Below are positions 47,266 to 58,946 of a stretch of DNA of 64,000 nt, one piece after another. The stretch covers positions 2,152,001-2,216,000 of the forward strand of contig BSBK01003560.1 of assembly GCA_027943335.1 (NCBI GenBank), given 5' to 3'. Position 1 is the stretch's first letter, and the number at the start of each line of letters is the position of its first letter. The position numbers and the translations under genes were made by a program. A model generated the notes under the pieces. It was not told the origin of the DNA, ran no database searches, and saw nothing but the letters and a program-made list of their open reading frames with translations. Source of the DNA: Chamaecyparis obtusa. Its lineage: Eukaryota; Streptophyta; Pinopsida; Cupressales; Cupressaceae.

Positions 47266-48730
47266 TGTTAGTATTATAAGGTCTAAGATTACTAAGAGGG
47301 AGGGTGAATTATTAATCTATCAAATTAGAACTTTTCACAGATCTTTCAATAACATTAACAACATTCATCAACTTTAAACCTTATGCAACAATGAACAATG
47401 AAGAAAATGAAACCATCCAAACATGAAACACAATAACACTAATATTTTTATCATGGAAACCCTTGATCAGAGGGAAAAACCATGATGGGAATTAGCACCC
47501 ACTAATAATTTTCACTCTTTTAAAGTATGACTAGTTAAACATCTAACCATGTTAGGAGCTTACAATGATTCCTTGTTAGGATTAGACCCTTTTAGGAGTC
47601 ACTCGATTAATGGATTGACCTCTATCCATGTTAGGATTAAATTTCTTAAAGGATTTAAACCCTAATTAAAGAGTCACCTGGTTAAAGGATTTACTTGATC
47701 AAGACCTGTTAGGATCTACCTGATTAAGGGATTTTCTTGCATAACCTATTAGGATTCAAAAAATACAATGATCTAGGTGTAGCACTTCTCCTCTTCTTGT
47801 TCAAATCCAATTAAGCACAACACTTTTGCCTCTCACGGACAATCTTCACACCTCACTCGACCACACCTTTGCATCTACAATCTACACTTGCACAATTCAT
47901 TGATTTACATATAAATACATTACATGTCCATTAGGGCATTAGCTATTTTTAAAAGCATATTAAATTTGAATTTAATTCATTACAATTATTCTCTATCAAT
48001 CCTTGAACCCTGAAACATATTATCAATCTATAATATTCAATTACAAATTCAAGTCGGCCACAAGATCCATCACACATCAATTTAAAACAAGAACAGTCAA
48101 AATTTATTTGACTTCCCCAACAAAATTTCAAAACTTGATAGATCCGATCACCTCAAATAATGAAATAATAAATCAAAATTATAAATATGTTATGCCATGT
48201 CACCTTTTCAACTTGATCATGAAAACATCCACTACAACTTATTGCATCATCACTGCTCACTGATCTAACACCAACTGCTTAACACATGTTCAAACATTTT
48301 CAGTATGGCACAAAATGATCTTATGTCAACTGAAACAATGCCTTGTAGTACTCCAATCCTATAGATATCATGGTATCAATCACATATCCAAGCCTAAATA
48401 ATCATATCACAACCAAAACACTTGGATCTATACTAATTTGATAAAACAATCAAATCATTCAACATTTTTTCTTCAATCTTCCATGTTGCTATATTATCGA
48501 TCATAACTCTCTACATACTTATTTCCAGCCACTATGGTCATACATATAGAAATAATAAACATCACTAAGTCTTCCTCTCCAACCACACACTCTAGTGCCT
48601 TCACATACTCACCACATATTAGATTCAACAACTCAAACACTTATCAACTCACTCTCAATCAACACACTACTAAGTTGACATCAATGACAACACAATAACT
48701 AATCTTCCTATCATCAACCTATACCAATCA
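47266..48730 (-). repeat. COP-2 5' LTR
   Basis: About 1,465 bp. Inner end TAACA (minus strand) at 47266, outer end TGATTGGTAT at 48730. A decayed primer-site relic (TGTATCATATC) lies just inside. Ends were placed by comparison with COP-1's LTR and are less certain than those of the gypsy elements. Confidence 0.6.
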
Positions 48731-49547
48731 CTCAATCAAACTTTTTTATTTGAAAAAATACTCTAAAGATAATTAAAATTTAATCAATGATGTTTTTTAT
48801 AATATTTTCATTTTTGGAAAATAACATTAAGTATAGAGATGAATAAAGGAAAGACATATTGGCATAGACACTATCAGATAGTGTTATTGAAAAAAAGGAA
48901 GGGTTATCAGAAAAGTTTATCAAAAAGTGTTAGAGATGAAAAGAAAAGAAAATGTTATGAACAAGGATGACATGAAATTATAAAAAATGGTTTATGGAAG
49001 TTTGAGAAACCCTAATCAGGGCAAGCAACTATAAGAGGAGATCAAAGGCAAAGGTAAGATATAGACAGAGAGATACAGATGAGAAGATGCAGATTGAAGT
49101 AAAGAATAGTGGAGAGAGATGTTATCATAAAATATCAAAGGATTAGATATCAAATGAATATCAGAGTAGAAGAAGAGAGAAAGAAGATCTAACAATATTT
49201 TGGAGAAAGCATCTACATGCCAAATTTCTTGTTGATTTATTCCTAACTCTTGGGACTCTAGGGGTGAAATAGGTTCGCCATACCCAGTTTTGTGCCATTA
49301 TGGGGTATCCATGGTTCCTAAATGATCCTAATATTTACTAAGTACATTGGGGACATGCTCCTTGTGTTTTGAGAGAACACCCACACCCTTATTCTAAGAG
49401 AAAATTAAATGGTCATAGGGTGCTCCCGTTTAAGCTCAATCGGAGGTGTCTCACAAATAGTTTTTCTATATGTTAGGTATATGATTCTCTCACTAATGTT
49501 TTATTATCTATGCATGTTTCAAATAGGTTAGGTTTTCACTGATCACA
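48731..49547 (+). repeat. Probable 5' LTR remnant of GYP-C
   Basis: No gene. It ends in GATCACA at 49547, three bases before a primer-site-like sequence, so it is read as the 3' part of an LTR. The left limit is the edge of COP-2. I could not match it with the putative 3' LTR start at 63557; only the beginning of that LTR is in the window. Confidence 0.4.
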
Positions 49548-49550
49548 TTT

Positions 49551-49570
49551 TGGCATGCCTGATGGGACCC
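49551..49570 (+). other. GYP-C primer-binding-site-like sequence
   Basis: TGGCATGCCTGATGGGACCC, three bases after the LTR end, has the TGGC-gap-GGGACC look of plant gypsy primer sites. The tRNA was not identified. Confidence 0.5.
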
Positions 49571-52500
49571 CACCATGCTCTTCAAACTACTTTTTAAAGA
49601 TTTTTGGTCAAAAAACTCACTTTTTGGGACATCCTAGGCATCTTTGGAGGCATATTCATATGACATTCATTACCTAGCATGAATTTCTATATGGGAACCC
49701 CCCAAGTGTCTTACTAGAGAATGTGTATTTTTTTATGGGCTTTTAAAGGTATTTTTAGGCCTTTTTCCCACCTTCTGGCATGAATTATCATATGGGAAGC
49801 CCTGTTTTGCCATATGGGAACCTATGTAAAATTTTAAAAATTTTAAGCATAGAATAACCTGTCATGGATTTACATATGGGAAAAAAAGGGAATTTGTGAA
49901 GCCCTAAACTTGGTCTTCATTGGTTTTGAGGGCTCATTTAGGCCTCCTAGTGACCCTAAACTTCAAATTTGCAGGTTCTAACTCCATGCTCTTGGAGGTA
50001 CTCCTTGGAAGGAAAGTTGATCACCAAAAAATAAAATTTTAAGGCTCATTAACTCTATTTATGTTTAGGAACTAAAAAACCTCATTTCTTGGGCTTAAAA
50101 TGAACTTTCATTCACTCTTGAATGCCTTAAAAGAGACTAAATCTGCATATCTTTCCTAAATAGTTCAAAAATAATCCTAATCAATCCTAAAGTGATAAAA
50201 AATCACTCATAATGTGTTTTTTTTGTCTAAAAAGAACTTTATTCATCCAAACTTAAGTATTTTAGGGTTTCATGCAATCTAGGAACACTTCAAATTTTGA
50301 GTGCTTAAAAGGGACTAGAATCTGCATATCTTTTCTAAGCTATTTAAAATCAATCCTAAAGTTTCCTAAACCAATCTTGATGATTTTTTTTTGGTTGAAA
50401 TGAAATTCATTTACAAATCTTGAATGTTTTGAAAGTTTTATGCAAGTCTCAAAGTGCAAGTCTAGGAAAGGTTTCATAATTTTGAACTAAACACCAAATC
50501 TTGAATGGCCCTAAAGAAATAAAGAAAATTCAATATCAAAGTCATTTATTTTGAGTCCTAAAGATATACAATATTGAATTCACAAAGTGAAAAAAAAGAA
50601 ATTTCATTTCTCAAATCAAATTTCAAATAGGATCCTAAAGGGAAAATTCAATCTCGAATGCAGAAGGATAAAACACTTGCAACATCTTTCTAAGAGATTT
50701 CTTTTCTAGTTTCAAGGAAAGAAAAATAAAATCCTAAACATGTTTTCTTGAAGTTATTGGTATAGAACACACTTAATCAATTTGGAAATGCACTCTTTTT
50801 GATGTGTTTCTAGGAGTCTTTCAAATTTTGCAAAACCTATTTAGACTAAGTGATGTAAAACAAATGGAACTAGGAAAAATTCATTTGTTTTACTTCTACC
50901 TACCCAAAGAGAAAAGTGCTTCCTCTTTGGAGAATGACCTCAAATTGGTACTTCCCCAACTGGTATATAAATAAAGCACTGAGAAAACTCTCATTTCATC
51001 CCCTCAAGCTTGGGCAATGCGTGTTGATGGTAGCTTGAGTTAGGTGAATATTCCTACTATTTGGGCATGATCAACTAGGCTCTTAAGTGAGTTATGTGTA
51101 TACAAATCAATTGGGAGGATACCAAAGATTAAATTAGACACCTATTAAATAGAGGCTTCCTGATCTACTCCTGAAGGTATCAAAATCTTTGTGCAAGGAC
51201 CAATCCAAGTGGTTTCCTAGATTACCTGAAGATTACTCACCATATGTATTCCTTTTTGGGATACCAAGTTATGGGCAAAGATTTTGATACTATCTTGTCT
51301 CTAGATAGTTCTTGTTTGAAGTGTTTTCAAAGTTTCAAAATTAGTGCAAAAACATCTGTCAGAACATACACATTTTTGGAAACACTATCGAAATCAGTGG
51401 TCATCATTTGCTTGTATCCCACAGAGTTGCCTTCTCCTTTTTAGGATTTCTTTCAGAATATCTCTTGAGTCTTTTTTGTCCTTTTCCATTGGAGATAGAT
51501 CAAAATTGGAAGCCAAATCAGGAACCTATCAAAACATCAAGTTACCAAAGCATTGATTTAGAAGATCCAATTTCCAAAACCTTCTAAACTATGTCTGATT
51601 CCATCAAGCATAAGAAAGCCAAGCTACCAAATTCCCATGTTTATCAGGGAGAATAAGATTGCAGAAAGAGACCTAAAAGATCACCAACCTTCCCTAAAGG
51701 CAATCCAAGCAAAAACCAAGTATTAAGAGAAACTAGAAAATGTGGGTTATACAGAAGAGTAAAACAATTTCTAGCCCAATTCTAGGTCAATCATCTCTTT
51801 GTCAACCTAGAGAGTGAGGACTAGTTTGGCTCATCACATATCCATCATTCCTTCAAAAACCCATAATCCTAACTCTGCATCCTTGCATCCTAGATCATCC
51901 TTAGCTACATCTTTGCATCATTATTCATCCTTAGATGCATCATAGATCATCCTTGCATACTAATTTATCCTCTAGAAATAGCATCATTTGGTCATCCTCC
52001 ATCATCCTCCATCAGAAATCCAAAATCCAAATCCTTACCTCATCCCATCATCCTTGATCCCTAAATCCAAAATCCAACATCCAAGTTAGAATCCAGAATC
52101 CTTGAACCAAATCCTAACACTTAGTATCATATATTTTGAGTTTCTCAATCCTTATCCTAAATTAGAATCTACCCAACACTACCCTTTGAATGAGCATTGT
52201 TTAGGGCATCTTGTACTTGTCTTTTTAGGCCTCATCATCTCGAGCAAGAAATTGGCATACACTGGCAAGGATGCCATCTTCCAAAGATCACCAATATATC
52301 TTAGGTTGATAATCCATATCCTCTTTGATCCTACATCAGGAAGTAGCAACTCATTGCCAACACTTAGTAATCATCCACCAGAATTGTCATCCAGAATCTT
52401 CCATCGTCCTCAAACCAATTAGAATCCCACCATCCTTTATTTGAGCTAAATCATTACATCATATCCTTAGGTTTTTCATAGGCTTATCCTAATCCACCAT

Positions 52501-52638
52501 CCTTAAATTTATTTAGATCTGCATCCACCATCCTTATAAGTTTTCTTAGAAACATCTTGCATTCACCCATCATCAACATCTTCATCCTTAGGTCTGTATT
52601 TCATGCCTGCTGAGATGTGAGCCAGGAAGAGAAGGAAT
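49571..52638 (+). other. GYP-C untranslated leader with degenerate repeats
   Basis: 3.1 kb without a gene. A short word, CATATGGGAA or TATATGGGAA, recurs four times between 49690 and 49885, three of them preceded by a CATGAATT-like word. Two imperfect copies of a unit of about 100 bp, with a period near 170, lie at about 50110-50210 and 50285-50385 (shared AATCTGCATATCTTT). A block near 51190-51265 matches the GYP-E leader. From 51840 to 52600 the sequence is built of CATCCTT/AATCCA-like words. Confidence 0.55.
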
Positions 52639-53442
52639 ATGGATCCCAACTTGGCCACTAGTTCATCTAATCCCAACAATCCTACTAGCATGATGGTGAC
52701 CTATGATTCTCAACCCCCATAGGTCAAGAATGTATGGGAAGGTCCAACTGAACCCCCACTTCATTCTCTATGGAAGCATTCATGAGTCATCTTGGGCATG
52801 CACAAATGGTAAGTGAAATCATTGATCAAAATAAATGGGCTATATTGGAAAAAATTGTGCAAGAGGGTACTCCCATCCCTCCACACCTTAAAAAATTCAA
52901 CCCCTCAAAACCCATCCATATCCCCGCTGAAGCATATGCCACCATCATACAACAAATTCATGATCTTGACTTGGAAATATCTCAGGTAGCCTCACCTATC
53001 CCCCATCTCTTGCAAAGCAGCTTTGCAAGTCCCACAATACAAACAACAACACAATCCAATCCCTTCTCCATCATGGGAATGCCACCATCATCTACAACAT
53101 CTCAAGCTACCACTCAGGACCAAAGCTTCAAACAAACTCAACCTCCACCTCCCACAAAAACCACCACACAAGAAGCTCCTCTACATTTTATGAGCCAAGC
53201 CTCCTAGGAAGAATCATCCTTTTGGGGGGAACACAATCATTCCCATCTTTTACTAAGTAAACTTCTGCATCAATACCATCCTTTCTGGGGGGCAACACAA
53301 TTGTTCCCCTCTTTCACCCAGAAAGCTTCCACATCAACATCACCTTTCTCGAAAGGAAACACAAGTTCTGCCTCCCATTTCTTAGTAAGCTTTCATCCAA
53401 GCATTCCTTGTTCTACGTACATTCCTCATCCACCTTTATTTC
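52639..53442 (+). pseudogene. gag: GYP-C gag, N-terminal part
   Basis: ATG 52639 opens a low-complexity N-terminus (MDPNLATSSSNPNNP). A one-base shift near 52768 moves to the frame of the open 145-codon piece (52770-53207), which contains GHAQMVSEIIDQNKWAIL and a Gln/Thr/Pro-rich tract. It reads on through a stop at 53205 to the GYP-D insertion at 53442. Long disordered Gag N-termini like this are common in Tat-group elements. Confidence 0.6.
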
Positions 53443-54289
53443 TAATGAAGGGTGCTCCCCTTAATACCACAAACACATAATAGAAATAGAGAAACAACAA
53501 CAATTTCCAAGAACAAAAAATGGGCTTCTTATTATCTCCACAAATGTGGAATTCCAAATTTTAGAATTACAATATGCAAAGCCACATGGGAGTTCCCCTT
53601 ACAAGATTATGTAGGAAAAAGCCTTGAATAATTACCCAGATCTACCCAAAACAACCATAGACAACACTATGGGCCTTCTTTATACAGGCAATTTCCACCG
53701 CCTGAGAAGGTTCCAAAAATTTAGCCCTTAGAGCCGACCAAACTTAGAATTATTTTATTTTTCAATTTATTACATCAAAGTCAACTCAAAATAACTTTTG
53801 AAACCTGAACATAAATTTTGAAGAAAATTTATTTTCTGCCATTTTAGGTGGCCCAACTTTTGGAGACCATAAGTCATCACCTATTGACCTGATTGACTAT
53901 TATGACCCCAATTCAGAAAGGGTGTGAGGATCTCTACAGTGCCTAACTTGCACAAGCTCTATTCAGCTGAAGCTTTGACCTCATTCGGGGCCTCTAAAGC
54001 CTTCAAAACTAAGTTCAAAGTTTCTGTACCCTGCTACCAATACCGAAATTTTTAAATATCTTCAAAACTAGAGTTGATCTAGCAATGAAACTTTATTGGC
54101 AGGCTGATATGACTAAGATGAACCTCCACATGTTAAATCAGAACATTATGAGATCGTATGACCAACTTACTAAAAATAGAAAGTTTCCATAAATAGAAGT
54201 TCTACACAAGATAGCCCTTATTGAAAAGAAACTAGAAATATTTTTGGGTGATGAAAGATTGCTCTTACACTCAAGATGCTCCTGCATCA
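53443..54289 (-). repeat. GYP-D 3' LTR (left copy)
   Basis: 847 bp. Outer end TAATGAAGGG (decayed TGATGAATGG), inner end CCTGCATCA at 54289. Confidence 0.93.
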
Positions 54290-54309
54290 GAAACCCAAGG
54301 TAATTTGAA

Positions 54310-54720
54310 AAGTGACCCCGTCGCATCTCAGGTGTGAAGAGGACAACCAAGATGGTTAACCTCCTCCTTTGTCAGCCATGATGAATCTTCAATAGGTCAT
54401 CCTTTCCATTTGACCAGATATTCTTCATATGTCCTGTTCCTGGTACTTCTGCCAACATGACTATCCAGTATGTCCTCAATCTCCTTGGTAGTTGAACTAG
54501 TTGCTGGAATACTCCATTGCGCTATTGTGATGTCATCTTCAACACCTCCCTCTTGATACTCTATCAAATCTGAAATGTTAAATACTTATGAAATATTTAG
54601 CTCAATAGGCAATTCTACTTCATATGCATTTCTTGAATCATGCTTCTTCAGTATCTTACATGGCCCAAACTTCTTCATTTTCAACTTGTTATATGTACCA
54701 ACTAGAAATTGCTCCTTTCA
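54310..54720 (-). pseudogene. pol: GYP-D integrase C-terminus and chromodomain
   Basis: [19 protein letters not shown] and a [12 protein letters not shown] block lead to a chromodomain near 54365-54480: EIEDILDSHVGRSTRNRTY, then EEYLVKWKG and IEDSSWLT. The Y/W/W cage residues are kept; a stop follows KWKG. Confidence 0.85.
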
Positions 54721-55860
54721 AAAATGAACCATGACTTCATCTCCAACTTGAAATTCCTTATGCCTCCGTTTCTCATCTACCTTAACCTTATACTGTGCAT
54801 TCATCTTGGTAATGTGCTTCCTCACCTCCTCATGGATATTCTTCAAATGTTCTACAAAATCCTTAGCTTCAACATTACTTATTTCCCCTTTATCTATATT
54901 TCTCAACTTAGATGCATTTCTTGGACTACTTCCATATATAATCTGGAATGGTTATTTACCAGTGCTCCTACTAACAAAATTATTGTATGAAAATTCCACC
55001 TGTGGTAAAATCAAATCCCATCCTATTGGCTTATCTCCAACCAAACATCTCAGCAAATTTTCCAAACTTCTATTCACCACCTATGTTTGTCCATCAATCT
55101 ATGGATGATGTGATGAATTGAACTTCAAATATGTCTTCAACTTCTTCCACAATGTACGCCAAAAATACCCAACAAACTTAGTGTCTCGATCTGAAACTAT
55201 TGTCTTTGGCAAACCAGGTAGTCTCACTACTTCTCTAAAAAACAATTCTACTACATGAAAAACATCATTAGTCTTCTTGCAGGGAATGGAATGTTCCATC
55301 TTCAAAATTCTATCAACCATCACAAAAATTGAATCATGTCCCCGTTGAGTCCTCGGTAAACCAAGAACAAAGTCCATATTAATATCCTCCCAAGGTTTCT
55401 CTGGTACATGAAATGGCTAATACAACCCTTTATTATGCTTCACTCCTTTCACCATCTGACATACTCTACAACTCTTTACAAACTTCTTGACATCTTGCTG
55501 CAACTATGGCCAATAATAATTCTCACTAACTAAAGAAAGGGTTTTATGATGACCAAAATGTCCAGCCAATCCTCTACTATGCTTTTCCTTGATGAGATTC
55601 TCCCTCATAGAACTTCGTGGAATGCACAACTAACTCCCTCTAAATAGCATATCATCCTAAATGATAAAATCCAACCACTTCATTCTATCTAGAGTAACAG
55701 GTTCTTTACAAGCTTTCCAAGCTTCACCAAAATCAGGATCCTCTGGATACAAATTCTTGAGTTCCTTGAACCCAACCACCTCAATCTGCATCTATGTTAG
55801 TAATAATTGCCTTCTCCTAAGAGAATCTACAACCTTGTTAGACTTTCCACTCCTGTGTTT
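54720..55860 (-). pseudogene. pol: GYP-D integrase
   Basis: First Asp in [10 protein letters not shown], second in [12 protein letters not shown]. In the third block the Glu of QT-E-VVNR is a TAG stop at 55081-55083, the same residue that is a stop in GYP-B. Another TAG replaces the Gln of HHP-Q-IDG. Downstream ISNVEAKDFVEHLKNIHEEV is open. Confidence 0.9.
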
Positions 55861-55869
55861 CAAAAAAAA

Positions 55870-56260
55870 TTTATAACTCTACAAAAACTCAACCTATTTC
55901 AAATGCCTTCGATTCAATTTTCCTTGACTATTCAAATATTGCAAAGCTTGATGATCAGTATACAAAAAAAACTCCTTAGGAAGTAGATAGTGTCTCCACT
56001 TCTTTAATGCTTGATTTATAGTAGAAAATTCCTAATTAGAAATAGAATATTTTCTCTTGGCATCATTTAACTTCTCACTGAAATAAGTAATAGGTTTACC
56101 TTCTTGGCTCATAACAACTCCTATTATAGTACCACTAGTATCATAGTCTACTTGAAACACCTTATTAAAATCTAGAAGTGCTAAAACAGGTTGTTCTGTA
56201 AATTTTTGTTTCAAAAATTTAAAACTCTTATCTGCCCCATTAGTCCCCCATTAGTCCACT
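55870..56260 (-). pseudogene. pol: GYP-D RNase H
   Basis: FQVDYDTSGTIIGVVMSQE (Asp of VDYD) and KPITYFSEKLNDAKRKYS are readable at 56032-56214. An 11-bp tandem duplication (CCCATTAGTCC, near 56237-56260) shifts the frame just before this domain. Confidence 0.82.
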
Positions 56261-57338
56261 TGAACTCTTTTCTATCCCCTCTCATTGTTTCACTCAAGGG
56301 TCCACAAATACTGTTAAAATTTTTGATAAAATTTATGTAAAGCCTAGCCAAACCATGAAAATATCTTACCTCAGTAGCACTCTTTGGAGTAGGCCATTCA
56401 AGGATAGCTTGTACTTTCTCTGGGTCCATTTTTAGACCTTTTGCTGAGACTACAAATCCCAAATACACTAACTCCTTCACAAAACTGCACTTCTTCAAAT
56501 TAATCAACAATTTCTCTTCTCTCAACTTCTCAAACACCATACGAATATGCATCATATGCTCCTCCAATGTCTTACTAAAGATCAAAATATCATCTAGGTA
56601 AACAATGACAAACTTACCCAAAAATTCTTTTAGAACCTCATTCATGAGCTGCATGAAAGTTCTTGGTGCATTGGTTAGCCCAAAAGGCATGACTAACCAC
56701 TCATATAGTCTTTCCTTTGTCTTGAAAGCAGTCTTCCATTCATCTCCTTCTCTGATCTGAATCTGGTGATATTCACTCTTCAGATCTATCTTTGAAAAAT
56801 ACATAGCTCCACTCAAATAGTCCATCATATCATCCATTCATGGCAATGGAAACCTATACTTGATTGTGATCTTGTTTATTACTCTAGAATTCGTACACAT
56901 CCTCCATTCTCCATTCTTCTTCAGTGCTAATACTATTGGTACAATACATGGACTCAGGCTCTCGTAAATCAACCCCTTCTATAATAACTCATGTACTTGT
57001 CTATTCAGTTCTTCACTTTCTACTAGTGTCATTCTATGTGCTGCCTTATTTGGCAAACTAGCTCTTGGAATCAAGTCCATCTGATGACTGATCTTCCTTA
57101 CTTGTGGTAATCCATCAAGAACATTATCGGATACAATATCTTGAAACTCATTCAACAAATTTGCAACTTCTATAGGTACATCTTCTACTTCCTCTTTACC
57201 AACTTTTGGGATTAAAGAAAAACACACATGCTCATGCCTCATACCATCTAGGAATTTTCTTCCATCAAAAAAAGTTATTCTTGCACTACCACATACCTTT
57301 TCTTCTGTGTCATTCAATGGCTTTAGCTTATGTTGCAC
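56211..57338 (-). pseudogene. pol: GYP-D reverse transcriptase and upstream linker
   Basis: The linker (HKLKPLNDTEEKVCGSARI, then MDLIPRASLPNKAAHRMT) is open at 56979-57338. After stops comes an open 208-codon segment carrying [35 protein letters not shown], the intact [13 protein letters not shown] near 56590-56630, [19 protein letters not shown] and the connection region [14 protein letters not shown]. This is the best preserved reverse transcriptase in the window. Confidence 0.93.
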
Positions 57339-57389
57339 TCCATCCTTTGTCAGGGAATAGGTATTCGCACAACCATCATGTATAGCACA

Positions 57390-57770
57390 CCTATCAAACT
57401 ACCATGGTCTACCCAACAACATATGACATGCATCCATAGATATGATATCAAATAGTACCTCATCATGGTATCCGCCAATCTTGAACTTCACTAGGCATTG
57501 TTCATTGACCATGACCTTGTGGTCATCCTATACCTAGGCAATCCAATATGGATGTGGGTGTTTTTGTCTCTTCAGCTTCAACTTCATGACCATCTCTTCT
57601 GACACCAAATTGTCCATGCTTCCACTATCAATAATCACATCACAACACTTACCCTCACACTTGCACCTGGTGTGAAACAAGCTCCTCCTTTGCTCAGGTT
57701 CATTTTCACCACTTAGTAGGACTCTTTTGTTAATTAGCGTTTCTCCTCTTTCAACATCTTCAGAATGTGA
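57390..57770 (-). pseudogene. pol: GYP-D protease
   Basis: Active site VIIDSGSMDNLVSEEM with intact DSG near 57620-57640; C-terminal MLLGRPW near 57405-57425. One stop lies between (near 57530). Confidence 0.85.
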
Positions 57771-57779
57771 TGATACAAC

Positions 57780-58845
57780 ATCTTCATCTACATGTGCAAC
57801 TCTAGCCTAGCCTTTAGTTCATCTATCTGTCCTTCCTTGGCATTGAGGACATTCAAATGCCCTATGACCTTCTTCTCCACAATGAAAACATATTCCATAG
57901 AAGCTTCCTTTTCCTGAACCTTGTCCTCTTCCTCTTCCTCTCTGATCTCTATTATTCTGATCATGGAAACGATTGGAATTATTTCCTCTCTAATTTTGAC
58001 TGCTACTGGCCTCATCCTTCTTTTTCGAATCTTCATTCCGGCCTCCATATGACCATCCACCAAATCTTCCACCATGACCTATTCTGTTTTGTCTACTCTC
58101 AAACTTCTTGTTCAACTTTTCCTCTATTTTTAGGGAAAACTGGTATGCCTCTTCAATATTATTCATTCAAACTAGATTCAACTCCTCCTGAATGCTCTAT
58201 CTCAACCCATTAAGATAACGGGCAACTTTCTCCCTATCAGCTTCTGCATGGCCTATTCTGATGAGGATTCGATAGAACTCCTCGGTATACTCCTAAACAG
58301 ATCTTCTTGCTTGCTTCAAACTTTGCATTTTCTTTAGTAGGTCAAGCTCATAATCAATAGGAATGAACTGTCACTTCAATTTGTCCACTATTCGATCCCA
58401 TCTTGTGATTTTCTCCTTTCCTCTTCTATTTCTCTCTAATTGAATCTCTTGCCACTAGATCTTTGCATGACCCTTCAGTCTGGCCTTTGCAAACTTGACC
58501 CTATCAGGATCCTCAATATCTTCATACTCAAAATATTCTTCACATTCATTGATCCAATCGATCAATTCCTCTGGGTTAAGATTTCTTGAAAAATGTAGGA
58601 ACCTCAATCTTAGGTCTTTTCCTGATCTTGGAAATGGCTCAGAAAATTCTTTCTTCTTCCTGATTCACAATTTTGACTTCTCCTTCAAAATTTCCTTCTT
58701 CAGCTTCATCCTCGCTTTCATCTCTGACATTAAGATTCATTCATCTATGAATCTATTCTTGTAATGCTCATGCTTGTCTCTGGAGTGCTCTAACCTTAGG
58801 TGTTACACCACCAGCTCTTCTGCCACATTCCCTTTGTGGAGACAT
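57780..58845 (-). pseudogene. gag: GYP-D gag
   Basis: The start at 58845 (MSPQRECGRRAGG) is about 100 bp inside the right LTR. An acidic N-terminal region (NVRDESEDEAEEGNFEGE) is followed by a broken capsid region, an Arg/Gly-rich stretch (RGRGRGQGSGKG) and an intact CCHC knuckle (CFHCGEEGHRAFEC) near 57855-57895. Several stops and shifts. Confidence 0.85.
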
Positions 58846-58929
58846 TTTTGCACTGTTCGCTAGAACCCTAACCACGGTCCTAGTTCAAACTGCCTCATAG
58901 TTGGCAATCTATTTACACACTCAGGAACT

Positions 58930-58944
58930 CTCTCTCTGATACCA
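58930..58944 (-). other. GYP-D primer-binding site
   Basis: Minus-strand TGGTATCAGAGAGAG, two bases inside the LTR end, is an initiator-Met type site. Confidence 0.88.
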
Positions 58945-58946
58945 CT

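Larger units (their letters stand above)
46055..48730 (-). mobile_element. COP-2: truncated Ty1/copia element, inverse to COP-1
   Basis: On the minus strand: LTR (48730-47266), a decayed primer site, gag, a zinc-knuckle relic and the first part of the protease, ending abruptly at 46055. The break is exactly at the outer end of COP-1's LTR, so COP-1 probably inserted into this protease and the other half of COP-2 was lost with COP-1's 5' end. Confidence 0.75.
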
